Source: Pagrus major
Lineage: Eukaryota; Chordata; Actinopteri; Spariformes; Sparidae
Length of the DNA stretch: 64,000 bases
Direction: 5' to 3'
Assembly: GCF_040436345.1 (NCBI RefSeq)
Contig: NC_133238.1
Coordinates: forward strand, 14,282,147 to 14,346,146
Shown: positions 1 through 54,288 of the stretch, piece after piece
Numbering within the stretch: position 1 is the first letter of the stretch
How the letters are laid out: each line of letters starts with the position of its first letter
Translations under genes and position numbers: made by a program
The notes under the pieces: model-generated
Told to the model about the DNA's origin: nothing
What the model saw: only the letters and a program-made list of their open reading frames with translations
Database searches by the model: none

Positions 1-577
1 CAGGAGGAGATGATGGCTGAGCCTGACTTTATATCATCAGGAGGAGATGATGACTGAGCCTGACTTTATATCATCAGGAGGAGATGATGACTGAGCCTGA
101 CTTTATATCATCAGGAGGAGATGATGACTGAGCCTGACTTTATATCATCAGGAGGAGATGATGGCTGAGCCTGACTTTATATCATCAGGAGGAGATGATG
201 GCTGAGCCTGACTTTATATCATCAGGAGGAGATGATGGCTGAGCCTGACTTTATATCATCAGGAGGAGATGATGGCTGAGCCTGACTTTATATCATCAGG
301 AGGAGATGATGACTGAGCCTGACTTTATATCATCAGGAGGAGATGATGGCTGAGCCTGACTTTATATCATCAGGAGGAGATGATGGCTGAGCCTGACTTT
401 ATATCATCAGGAGGAGATGATGGCTGAGCCTGACTTTATATCATCAGGAGGAGACGATGGCTGAGCCTGACTTTATATCATCAGGAGGAGATGATGGCTG
501 AGCCTGACTTTATATCATCAGGAGGAGATGATGGCTGAGCCTGACTTTATATCATCAGGAGGAGATGATGATGACTG
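1..577. repeat. 37-bp minisatellite array, copy A
   Basis: About 15 head-to-tail copies of a 37-bp unit (pieces AGGAGGAGATGATG, CTGAGCCTGAC, TTTATATCATC) with almost no divergence; the main variant is GGCTGAG versus GACTGAG. The array continues off the left edge. The same unit recurs in the opposite orientation at 12385-13281. Just beyond the array, at 590-612, lies sequence matching the flank of the second array (a TTAAAGGAGCAGTTCA-like motif on the minus strand), which suggests that both arrays grew inside copies of one dispersed teleost element. It lies in the presumed first intron of the minus-strand gene whose exon is at 1576-1666. Confidence 0.95.
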
Positions 578-655
578 AGGTTAATGTTTGAGTGAACTGC
601 TCCTTTAATCTGAAGCCCACTTTGACCTCAACTCTGCAGACACTAAGTGTGTCGG

Positions 656-1558
656 GTAGACAGACAGACAGACACACAGACAGACACACAGACAGACAGG
701 CAGACAGACACACAGACAGACACACAGACAGACAGACAGGCAGACACACAGACACACAGAAAGACAGACAGGCACACAGACAGACAGACACACAGACAGA
801 CACACAGACAGACAGACAGGTAGACAGACAGACAGACACACACACACAGAGACAGACACACAGACAGACACACAGACAGACAGACAGGTAGACAGACAGA
901 CAGACACACACACACAGAGACAGACACACAGACAGACACACAGACAGACACACAGACACACAGACAGACACACAGACAGACACACACACACACAGACAGA
1001 CACACAGACAGACAGACAGACACACAGACAGACACACAGACAGACACACAGACAGACAGACAGGTAGACAGACAGACAGACACACACACACAGAGACAGA
1101 CACACAGACAGACACACAGACAGACAGACAGGTAGACAGACAGACAGACACACACACACAGAGACAGACACACAGACAGACACACAGACAGACACACAGA
1201 CACACAGACAGACAGACACACAGACAGACACACAGACAGACACACACACACACAGACACACACACAGACAGACAGACACACAGACAGACACACACACACA
1301 CACAGACACACAGACAGACAGACAGACACACAGACAGACAGACACACAGACAGACACACAGACAGACACACACACACACAGACACACAGACAGACACACA
1401 CACACACAGACACACAGACAGACACACACACAGACAGACAGACACACAGACACACACACAGACAGACACACAGACAGACAGACAGGTAGACAGACAGACA
1501 CACAGAGACACACACACAGAGACAGACAGACAGACAGACACACAGACAGACACACAGT
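656..1558. repeat. GACA/CA compound tandem repeat
   Basis: About 900 bases of interleaved CAGACAGA and CACACA units, broken only by a few CAGGTAGA variants. The cysteine-, valine- and serine-rich open frames here on the minus strand, and the Thr/Asp/Arg frames on the plus strand, are artefacts of the repeat. The array begins about 12 bases from the likely splice donor of the minus-strand exon at 1576-1666, so it fills the start of that intron. Confidence 0.95.
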
Positions 1559-1575
1559 GGTGGTGCTTGTCTCAC

Positions 1576-1666
1576 TGCTCAGGCCGTGGTTCAGCAGGCC
1601 GACTCTCTGCTCCAGGTTCAGTTCTTCCTCCTCCAGCCGCCTCTTCAGCTCCTGCAGCTGCTCCAT
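1576..1666 (-). CDS. First coding exon of an unidentified coiled-coil protein
   Basis: On the minus strand an ATG at 1666-1664 opens 30 codons beginning [20 protein letters not shown] and continuing [10 protein letters not shown]. The exon then reaches a good donor (GTGAGA at 1575-1570). The Leu/Glu/Arg heptad pattern predicts a coiled coil. The open frame extends 5' of the ATG without another ATG, and a CTCAG at about 1679 could be an acceptor, so an upstream exon is possible. The flanking 500 bases resemble a promoter (CRE, ETS-like site), which favours a first exon. I do not recognise the family. The rest of the gene lies left of the window, beyond the repeat-filled intron. It is divergently oriented from kalrn. 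Confidence 0.5.
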
Positions 1667-2160
1667 CCTCACAGCTCTGAGGTCAGCAGACACAACAGGT
1701 GTTACAACAAATTCTGTGACCTCGTTTCCTCTTCACATGTTTCCGTCACGCTCACATCAGCTGTTAGCACAAAGCGGTGTGTTAGCAGTCCACCAACACA
1801 CTGTGACGACATAACACTCACGTCCACCTCACACCTCACCTGTTAGCGCTGGTTATCTCGCCTTACAGGTCACAGATGTCGGTGTAACACCTGTTAGCAC
1901 CCTCGGCTCGTTCACACGGAGCTAGTGCTGTTGTCGCTTTAGCCCGAGCTAACTATCAGCTAACTAACGACAACTTCAAGAAGAGCGACGTCAGCTGGAT
2001 CAATAATCTCCGTGTTGACCTGTTGTTGTTGAACAGTTGATTTAAAACGTCACGGAGCTTCAAAGGCGACGGTTTTAGCTAGCACCGTTAGCTTTTAGCA
2101 GCCGGAAGCCGACGCTCTGCTGTTTCTACGGTAACGTGACGTCATAACGGTGCGACGGCA
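1667..2160 (-). promoter_or_regulatory. GC-rich promoter of the minus-strand coiled-coil gene
   Basis: This stretch has many CpG dinucleotides compared with the AT-rich DNA after 2190. It holds a perfect palindromic CRE (TGACGTCA, 2137-2144) and an ETS-like CCGGAAG (2102-2108), both typical of TATA-less housekeeping promoters. It lies directly 5' of the minus-strand start codon at 1666. No TATA box is evident. The assignment is inferred from motif content and position. Confidence 0.5.
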
Positions 2161-2197
2161 CATCGCTCTGCACCAAAGTGGAGCTGAACGAAGAAAA

Positions 2198-2233
2198 ACA
2201 ATAATAATAATAATAATTATTATTATTATTATA

Positions 2234-2284
<51 letters not shown>
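2198..2284. repeat. (AAT)n-(ATT)n palindromic microsatellite
   Basis: A run of AAT triplets switches in the middle to a run of ATT triplets, giving a self-complementary tract of nearly 90 bases. A short Alu-like or SINE origin is not visible. The tract marks the border between the GC-rich promoter on the left and AT-rich DNA on the right. Confidence 0.9.
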
Positions 2285-3480
2285 GTTACATTATCTATCT
2301 GTCTATCTGTCTATCAATAAAGCTTTATTGACAACAGGATAATAATCCTGTTTGTGCTGTTATTGATTACATATTGACTGAAGCGCTGTGGAGAGACTCC
2401 ATGTTATTAAACATGCAGCACATGTAGATTATTAATGTAACAAAATGTTTGTTGTTAAAGAGTCAGCAGAGTCTCCAGCCGTGTGTCCATGTGTCCTCTG
2501 GGTGGCGCTGTTCACTCAACTCAAGCTTGTTTACTTTCAGTTATTGTTCCTCATGTTTGTTAAAATAAAAACAACTTGAAGTCCTTCAGTTTATATTTCT
2601 GTTTCATATAAACGTATTAAACTATATAAACGAGTTTAATATATGTGTTTTTATGAATAAAACTTTAATTCTTTTCATGTTTCTATTTTTCTACGTCTTT
2701 TTATGGATGCAGATGAATTCTCAGGTGTTTAACACTTGGAATTAAAGTATTAGTTGGATTTTATTGCATTTCTGTGCATGAAATGTGCTGTATACTTTTT
2801 TTTTTGCATTTTATTCTACTATAGTATCACATTCTTTTCATTGTTGATGTCTTTTTGATTAATTAATGATTATTATCACTGTTTTTATTGGTTACTGTCT
2901 TTTTTCCGGTATTAAAAAAATCTATGTACAATAAATTAAAATATGTAATATATTTATTATACGATACAACATGATAACATTTTAAAAAATAGAATACAAC
3001 AGAATAACTGCTTCTCTCAGCTGAAGGACTGTCTGTCATGAAATGTGCTGTATAAATAAAGTTTTTTTAAATCATCAACACTGTATAAGCATTTTATTCT
3101 CACTATAGCATCATATTCTTCTTATTATTAATGTTTTTTTTATTAATGTATTATTATTATCACCGTTTTTATTGGTTACCGTTGTCATTCTGTTAGTCAG
3201 TGTTTCCGGTAATAAAAAGTAAAATGCAAAATATAAAATATTATATAACAATATAAAATATGTATTTTTGATTAGTTTATGCATTTTTATCCACTATAGT
3301 ATCATTTTCCTCTTATAAAGAAAGTTTTGGGTTTATTTTGATGAACTTATGATTATTATCACCGTTTTTATTGGTTACCGTCTGTTTCCGGTATTAAAAA
3401 ACCTGTGTGCCATAAATTAAGATCAATAATACATTTATGATGTAAAACAACATCATAACATTTTGTTAAAAATCTAATGA
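2285..3480. repeat. AT-rich intergenic DNA with three degenerate ~200-280-bp repeats
   Basis: No gene is visible. From about 2805 three imperfect copies follow each other (about 2805, 3090 and 3279). Each runs from GCATTTTATT through CACTATAGTATCA to a conserved core TTTTTATTGGTTAC, then TTTCCGGTAATAAAA-like sequence. The copies are diverged, so this is an old tandem duplication of unknown origin. It separates the divergent promoters of the coiled-coil gene and kalrn. Confidence 0.6.
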
Positions 3481-3489
3481 AAATATTGT

Positions 3490-3552
3490 AACTCAGGTGT
3501 AACGGGACCTGCTCACAGCGACGTTACTGAAAGTACCAGCGTTAATAGTAAC

Positions 3553-3586
<34 letters not shown>

Positions 3587-3702
3587 GGTGCAGCAGCTGC
3601 TGCAGCCCTCGTGCACAGCCCCTCTCTGTCTCCGGTGCGCCTGCGTGCTGGATCACACCGAGCGTCCGCTGCCCGGCCCGGCAGGAGGAGACAGACCCGG
3701 TA

Positions 3703-3733
<31 letters not shown>

Positions 3734-4107
3734 GAGCCGCTCGGAACTGCGGCCGGTAACGGATCGGTACTAGTAACGGTGACGTGATGTGATGCGATGC
3801 CGCGCGGGATCACGGTAACGTAAGAACAGCAGCAGCAGCGGAGGAGGAGGAGGAGGAGGAGGAGGAGGAGGACTGTCGAGGCTCAGCCGAGGAGGATGCA
3901 GCACTGACCGACTGGAGGAGCTCATCCGTCCGTCCAACGGTGCGAGCTGCAGCCTGGACCGACCCGATCTGATGTAAAGCCGCAGGGATGGACGGGTAGG
4001 CAGGGAGGAGGCGCGAGGAGCGGAGCGAGCGTCGGTACATAACGGAGGAGAGAGCGCGAGGAGGAGGAGGAGGAGGAGGAGGAGGAGGAGGAGGAGGAGG
4101 AGGGAGG
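3490..4107 (+). promoter_or_regulatory. kalrn: kalrn CpG-rich promoter and 5' leader
   Basis: A GC- and CpG-rich block directly precedes the kalrn start codon. It contains a (GT)n tract at 3554-3585, a (GCT)n tract of about nine units at 3705-3732, and two (GGA)n tracts at 3838-3871 and 4059-4106, the last reaching the start codon. In the segment likely to be 5' leader there are short upstream ORFs: an ATG at 3896 followed by two codons and TGA, a bare ATG-TAA at 3972-3977, and ATG-GAC-GGG-TAG at 3988-3999. The transcription start cannot be fixed from sequence alone. Confidence 0.6.
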
Positions 4108-47372
<43,265 letters not shown>

Positions 47373-48606
47373 CACACACACACAATAAGACACACACACT
47401 GACAGCAGGGTCAGAGTCTGGTTTACTACAAGAACACACACACGGACTTAAACACTGCACGCTAACAGGGCCAAAGGCATGCTGGGAAATTCTTTGAAGT
47501 GGAGCCTGAAGGTGGTGATGGCGACACATCGGTGAGCCGTTTATAACCACGACGAATCGGAAACCAACAGCTGGATGAAAGTTCACAAACAAGGATTGTG
47601 AGATTGAAACTAGCGACTCTCATTATCTGACTGATGAAACAGTTATTGTCTTGATAAACTCATTAATTGTTCTTTAAAATGTCAGAAAACGGTCAAACTT
47701 GTCACAGAAAAAAAATTAAAGCACATCTGAAGATAAAACTACAGTGTGTAATCTGATTTAAACTATGAATCAATAATCAAATCAATATTTTACCCTCCTG
47801 ATGCTTATTGACCACTAAGAACAGTCCAGAAAAACTCGTCCGGATGAAGTGACCTTCAGAGAAACAAGAATTAAACTCAGTCAACCCTCTGCTGCCACCT
47901 GGAGGCAGGATGGCACAGGACAACACAGTCTGCTGTCAGACTGGAGGAAGGAAAATATTAAAATACACATTTAGGTGTTCTGGACATTCATGTAAATTCA
48001 CATATTTTTAATTAGACTTGCATTTTGCAACGACCAGTCTAGGACCCCTCAAAGGTTCCCGGCCTCCTGGTCTGGACCCCTCCCCAGTCTAGAGGAGGCC
48101 CGGCCCCCTGGTTGTGACTGACATCACCATCCTTTGGCTCCACATCTCATGAATGTTTCTGAAAACACTTCAGGTCCTGATTAGCTGCCAGTGTTAAAAG
48201 ACTAACTACACACACACACACACACACTCCCAGCAGCAGGTACTGTTAGACTCCTCCCTCCTTCCTGGTGCTTCGACATTCAGCCAAAACACACCTCCGT
48301 CCTCACCTCGTCCAATCAGACGACGCCGTCAGGTCGGCCTACAGTTTACTGCCCCGAGCAACCAATCACCCTCTGATGACATCACAAACTGTTTCCTGTG
48401 GGTCAGTGGGAGGGAGACCACGTGACCACACCTTCGTCATCATCATCATCATCATCATCATCATCACCTACAGACTCCAGGAAGAGACGATTAAAAAATA
48501 CAAAATAAAAGCCTCCTGGAAGAGAAGAGGCCAAAAGACCCGTCAGCCAATCAGAACTGAGCTCTCTGCGTGTCATCCTGTTAATAGTGTTTATAAACAG
48601 ACTGAG

Positions 48607-48651
<45 letters not shown>

Positions 48652-48812
48652 ACACTCACACACACACCACTGCTATGATGAAGAAGATTAATTATGATGA
48701 TTAAGATAATTAAGAATAATAGAATCTGTTTTTCACCTCGATAGAAAAAAACTGTTTGTCATATTAATGTTTGTGTGTCAGAGAGAGAGCGTGTGTGTGT
48801 GTGTGTGTGTGT

Positions 48813-48845
<33 letters not shown>

Positions 48846-49440
48846 GTAGTGACGCTGTCCTGTGTGTGTGTGTGTGTATGTGTGTGAGTGTGAGTGTGTT
48901 TTCCACGGACAGTTAGGTGGTGTCCCGGTGTAGCGTTGCCATGTGTTTGCGGTGACACCTGTTCTTTTGTCTTGATATTCTGATTATGCATTATGTTCCT
49001 GTATATAGACCAGAACCTCCAACTAACTCCGGACACTGAACCTGTCTGTCTGTCTGTCCGGCCGACAGACAGGCAGACAGACAGCAGCAGCAGCTCCACC
49101 TACTGTGACTGTCTGTTTCTACGACACCTTCACCACGCTCTCTATCTGTCTCTCTACCTGTCTCTCTCTCTACCTCTCTGTCTCTCTCTCTGTTTCTCTG
49201 GTGCCATTCTCAGACAACACCCCGGTCCTTAAGGAGCGCCGCAGCCCGTCCGGTGCACTATGAAGGCTGCAGGGAGGGAAATAGCAAACTATCAAGTGTT
49301 TAAGGTGGAACGTCACCTTCTGAGGTCGTGTTTTAGACCATACGTTTGGTTCAATGTTCAAGCGACAGTTCACCTTCAAATTAAGAGGACAGGTGTTCCT
49401 CTGACCTGCAGTGATATTTATCCATCGGGATCAGCTGTTC
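47373..49440. other. kalrn 3' flank / 3'UTR candidate with microsatellites
   Basis: Only non-coding sequence is recognised. Holds (ATC)n at 48437-48466, CA/TCAC at 48607-48665 and GT/GAGT tracts at 48790-48900. A CAAAATAAAAG near 48503 is one possible polyadenylation signal. At 49041-49084 CTGTCTGTCTGTCTGTCCGG is followed by its near-complement GCCGACAGACAGGCAGACAG. The 3' end of kalrn cannot be placed exactly. Confidence 0.5.
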
Positions 49441-49444
49441 TCAA

Positions 49445-49640
49445 ATCAATCAATCTTTATTTGTATCGCACCGATTCACAACAGAAGAGGTCTAAACCAA
49501 ACGGCTTGATTCATTCATTGACAGAGACCCAACATGAGCAGCACCCGGTGACAGTGGAGAGAAAAAACACCTTTAACAGGCAGAAACCTGGAGCAGAACC
49601 GGGCTCAGTGTTGGACGGACATCAGCTTCCTCACTTTGTT
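49445..49640 (-). mobile_element. Percomorph dispersed element ending in AATAAAGATTGATT (minus orientation)
   Basis: AATCAATCAATCTTTATTTG, CACCGATTCACAACAGAAG, AGAGACCCAACATGAGC and GGCAGAAACCTGGAGCAGAA are successive landmarks of a repeat very common in percomorph genomes. Related fragments lie at about 52910-52955 (GGCAGAACCCTCGAGCAGAA) and, in the opposite orientation, at 55560-55735. It looks like the 3' end of a retroelement, but the family is uncertain. Confidence 0.65.
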
Positions 49641-50830
49641 GCTGCTCGGGACGCTTCACCAACCCAACATGTGGCTGTTTGACGTCCTGGGAATGAGACT
49701 CAACTATCAACTGTCTCTGTGGTGCGTTCAGGAACAGCTGGGACAAATCCTACTGACTCTACCTTTAACTTTAATAGTCTTTTATATTAATTATAATAAT
49801 ATGACGTGAGCTTTTTACTGTGATACTCTGAGTACATTTCAGAGCCTGTACTCTATTACTTTTACTGGAGTAAAGAAGTACCTGACAAACATGGCTCTAC
49901 GCTGAAACGTCCACAGCTCCTGCTAATGTTAGCAGCAAACAGCAACAGTGGTGAGACTTGGAGAGCCGAACATATTGATCTGGATAAATAACTCTACAGG
50001 TGAGGAAGGATTTGAATTTTTGATTTTGGGGTGAACTGTCTCTTTAAAGGCAACACACACTGGTGCTGCACGCCGGCGGGTTTAAAACATGTCGTTTCTC
50101 GTGTGTTTTGTCAGAATGAACTGATGACGTGTTAATCAGACGGTTTCTAAACGGGTCAGGCTAAAACAGAAAGCTGCACACTTGTGTTAACTTGGTGTGT
50201 AGAGATGTAAACCTGTCGCATGATAAAACACCAGAGCGTTTTTAGCCTGCTGGCTCGCTCACAGCTAACATCTGAAGGTGGGTCATGGCGAGATGACACG
50301 CGTCAACCATTCATTAAAAACATGTCGCTCTTTATTAAAACGTAACACGTTCTGTTTTACGTTTCATTCGAACCAGAAACGTTACGATATGTGCTGTTGA
50401 TTATTGTCGTCACGTAAACACAACTTCTAGCGAACGTGTTAGCGAATGACGCGACATCACGTGATGTTTCCGGTGTGTGTCACATTCAGATGTTTAATGC
50501 AGCGATCATGTCATGTGGGAGTCACCGTCACTACCTGACATGTACAGTGTTCACGCCAACACCTCCGATAACTTCACTGTGGCACTAAATGATACAGAAG
50601 TGCCTGAAAAAGGAAACATGGACGCCTCATCGCTCACCGTCACAGATGTCATGTTCTGTCGACCAAGCAGTGTTTTTAACCCACTGAGCTCTTCAACCAT
50701 CCCACGTAACATGAACACGGCATTAGTCGGGAGAACGACGCTAAAATACGGATTGTTCCTTTATCATGAATGGAAAATGATTTTGTCTTCAACAACGTTG
50801 TGATTGGGAGAAATAACGTGTTTAAAAAGA
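49641..50830. other. Intergenic DNA
   Basis: No gene is supported. A fragment of the ACTT/AGTAAC element lies at about 49830-49880, and a TTTTGGGGTGAACTGTCTCTTTAAA element end at 50022-50046 matches the flank motif of the 37-bp arrays. A 96-codon open frame at 50513-50803 has no recognised homology or splice context. Confidence 0.45.
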
Positions 50831-50834
50831 ACTC

Positions 50835-51200
50835 GGAGTGCACCTGAAGGGTTCAGGATGGATGTAGTGCACCTGAAGGGTTCAGGATGGATGTAGTGCA
50901 CCTGAAGGGTTCAGGATGGATGTAGTGCACTATGAAGGGTATAGGGTGCAACAAAGTGCACTACAGAAGATTATAGGGTCCAAGAGGCACACTATTAGTG
51001 CACTATGAAGGGTTTAAAAATGAAGGTAGTGCACTAAGCAGGGTTCAAGGTGGAAAATAGCACACTATGGAGGGCCTGAGGTGGGAGGTAGGGCACTATG
51101 CAGGAAGTACACAGAAAGCAGTGCACTACAGAGGGTTTACGGTGGAAAGTAGTGTACTAGGAAGGGTTCAGGGTGGAAAATAGTGCACTACAAAGGGCGT
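50835..51200. repeat. Degenerate ~35-bp minisatellite (GTGCACTA...AAGGGTTCAGG)
   Basis: About ten imperfect copies of a unit built from TAGTGCACTATGAAGGG, TTCAGGGTGGA and AAGTAG. The first three copies (GTGCACCTGAAGGGTTCAGG) are nearly perfect and later ones diverged. Confidence 0.85.
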
Positions 51201-53204
51201 AGGGTGCTGTTTGAGACCTAGCCTTGTTGCCGTTTGGCAAACTCAACTAACCAATCAAACAGTGTTATTTGTACAGAACTAACAGCTGCTAACTGACTGC
51301 TAACAGCTCTCTGTCGTTGTTTGTAATAAACTTCATTTTTCATCCAAAACGGCCTGTTTCCATTCTTTGTGTGCGACAGACGTGATCAATAAATCTATAA
51401 GTGATTATATTATGTGATCAAAGGTTCTTCATGACTGTAAAACATCACATATCAGAATCTATGTTTTTATAAAGACACGACGTAATCCAGAAAAAAAGAT
51501 GTTTGGGGAAATTAAAGGTTATTAAATTCACAGTGAAGTTTATTGTTTCAGTGCACTGATGTCAATAAAGTTTATTATTAAGCTGTTAGATATCTTTCTT
51601 CTGTTATTACATGTTTACCATCAGTGTTTGAGACGCAGATATCAGGGATCAGAATGAAAAACACTTATAACAGCTGAATTAACACTGGAAACTAAATGAT
51701 CTATAATATAACTTTACATTTTACAGATCCACTGTTTTCTCACACAGGTGTTTATACTGAATAATTATATGAAATAACATTATTATGTTGTTCAAATTGT
51801 AGACTTTTAGTGTTTATGCAACATTGATGTTATCTCGCACCATCTTTTACGAGTGTAATATAACGGTGTCCGTCTGTATGACAGCACGTATCTGTAGTTT
51901 ACTGTTCTTTATGTAATACGCTGTAATAACGCTGACGGGACGCTTGAAGCGGGACGTGACCTCTGCTCTCTGGTGCCAAAGTCGTGTGAACATCAGTCAC
52001 TCGTAATGTATTTATGATGTTTTTATAATAACGTTCTGCACTGGAACAAACTGAAGCCAGTGAACTTCATCTGACCCATTACAGAACTGTGACCCGCCGA
52101 CACAACATCACATCCTGATACGAGAAGCAGTGAAGCCGTAAACTAATTTAACCAATTACACAGCCGGAGATAGAGACGAGGCTGAAGGTCAGACCTGACG
52201 GAGGGAAATCTACTGAGACCGAAACACGTTAGTGACGAGTTAAAGACTTCAACACAAACACACACTTATCAAAACTGCAACACAAAGACACACTTATCAC
52301 AACTTCAACACAAAGACACACTTATCAAAACGTTAGAGTCTTTGAACGCAGCAGTTTGTCTGCAGCTCTGATGTTTCACTGAACATGTAAATGTGAATAA
52401 AAAGTTTGTGTGAGTCGAACATTTGACTGAATATTTTGGGGTTTGAAAAAACGACGAGTTAACAAAAAACAGACGTCGTTCTACGTTTATTTTACGTTTT
52501 TTATATCTGGAAACCTTCACTGTAAAAATGATTATTGTAACTGCAGTTTGTTACTGTTGATGTAGACTCACAGTCACAGACATTAAAGTTAGTGTTTAAT
52601 TAATGTGTACAACTTGTGTATAGTTCATACATTACAATATCATGCAGTTATAATAACATGATGAGTGTGTACATTTACAACATTTACAGTTATATTACAG
52701 TGATTCACTGTGATTCACTGTTAGACTACAGTATCTACTGATTAATAACAGGATGCTCTGTATCACAGCACACTCACAGTATTCTCACTGATAACGGTAA
52801 GTTACTGTACATTTACAGGACTCTACACTGAAATACTGTAAGTTTATTTACGAACTACACGTAGAAACCACAAGAACTTCTTCTTGTTCAGCTTCCATTG
52901 AGTCAAACTCTGCCTTCAGCAGGCAGAACCCTCGAGCAGAACCGGACTCACTGCTGTTAAATTGAATTGTTGCATTTTTCTTTTCTTTGTTCTCTTCCTG
53001 TATATTTAATCGTCTTCCTCTCGATGGATCTCCGACGCTCAGGTCACCTGTTGATCTCAGCATCTAATTATGACTTTTTATCTCATACTCTCAGTCTGGT
53101 TTCCTTTGGATCCGCAGATCGATGGATAATAAAATAATCACCGTTTGCAACCATAGTGAGAATATTTTCATATACAATAAAGATTTTAAACTAAATCTTG
53201 CAGT
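51201..53204. other. Intergenic DNA between kalrn and bco1
   Basis: AT-rich with no recognised gene. AATAAA signals occur at about 51325 and 51555. A fragment of the percomorph retroelement-like repeat lies at about 52860-53040. Confidence 0.45.
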
Positions 53205-53730
53205 TGTGGAACACCAGTGAGGAACACCAGTGAGGAACACCAGTGAGGAACACCAGTGAGGAACATCAGTGAGGAACATCATGAGGAACATCATGAGGAA
53301 CATCATGAGGAACATCATGAGGAACATCATGAGGAACACCAGTGAGGAACACCACTGAGGAACATCATGAGGAACACCAGTGAGGAACATCATGAGGAAC
53401 ACCAGTGAGGAACACCAGTGAGGAACACCAGTGAGGAACACCAGTGAGGAACATCAGTGAGGAACATCATGAGGAACATCATGAGGAACACCAGTGAGGA
53501 ACATCAGTGAGGAACACCAGTGAGGAACATCATGAGGAACATCATGAGGAACACCAGTGAGGAACATCATGAGGAACATCAGTGAGGAACACCACTGAGG
53601 AACATCATGAGGAACACCAGTGAGGAACACCACTGAGGAACATCAGTGAGGAACACCGGTGAGGAACACCACTGAGGAACACCAGTGAGGAACACCAGTG
53701 AGGAACACCAGTGAGGAACACTGGACATGT
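53205..53730. repeat. 12/13-bp minisatellite (GAGGAACACCAGT / GAGGAACATCAT)
   Basis: About 40 copies of two alternating unit types, 13 bp GAGGAACACCAGT and 12 bp GAGGAACATCAT, in mixed order. The Met/Phe/Leu-rich minus-strand open frame is an artefact of the repeat. Confidence 0.93.
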
Positions 53731-54288
53731 TTAATACAGTTGTACTGACATGAAACAGGGCGTTGGGTGACTTTATGGTTTAACGGCTGCAGAGCAGATA
53801 AAGTGCAGCGTGTCTCAACAGGCCGACTGATAACTCACCGATCATCAGGTCAAGGATCCATCAAGCAGCACTTTGTTCACCTTCACATTTAAAGCACAAA
53901 CAGGTAATAAATCCATTTAGATAAGCAGCGGACTGTTCCTCACAGTGCTGCTCTGAAAAGGGACATTTTAATAAAAGTCACATTAAAACATAAAACCAGA
54001 GACGCTAACGTTTGACAGCAGGTCCAGATGTTCTGACTTGTTTCAGTTGGTCCTGGGTCCTGAGGAGCGTCAGGAGGTTCAGGAGGCGCAGACCAACACG
54101 CAGTCTTTTATTGTGAAAAGCAGAGTGAAGTCCACAGTTACGTAATCCACACAGTCCCTCTCACATGAGTTTGGAGATCAGCACGTAGGAGACGGCGGAG
54201 GCTACATAAGAGCTGCTGCTGGTCTGTGTGTTCAGTCGCTGGTGGGGCCGCAGCAACAGTGCATTCTGGGAAATATCAGCGGAGAAAC
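53731..54288 (+). promoter_or_regulatory. bco1: Upstream region of bco1
   Basis: About 550 bases between the minisatellite and the bco1 start codon. A TATA-like CTACATAAGAG lies at 54202-54212, about 80 bases upstream of the ATG. No retinoid or ISX-type site can be called with confidence. Confidence 0.3.

Noticed and set aside
555..1693. Long Cys/Val/Ser-rich open frames on the minus strand and Asp/Arg/Thr frames on the plus strand
   Set aside because: They are readings of the GACA/CA repeat; only the short segment 1576-1666 has non-repetitive coding character.
50513..50803. 96-codon plus-strand open frame
   Set aside because: Moderately diverse composition, but no recognised family, no Kozak or splice support, and surrounded by repeat fragments. 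A transcript would be needed to reopen it.
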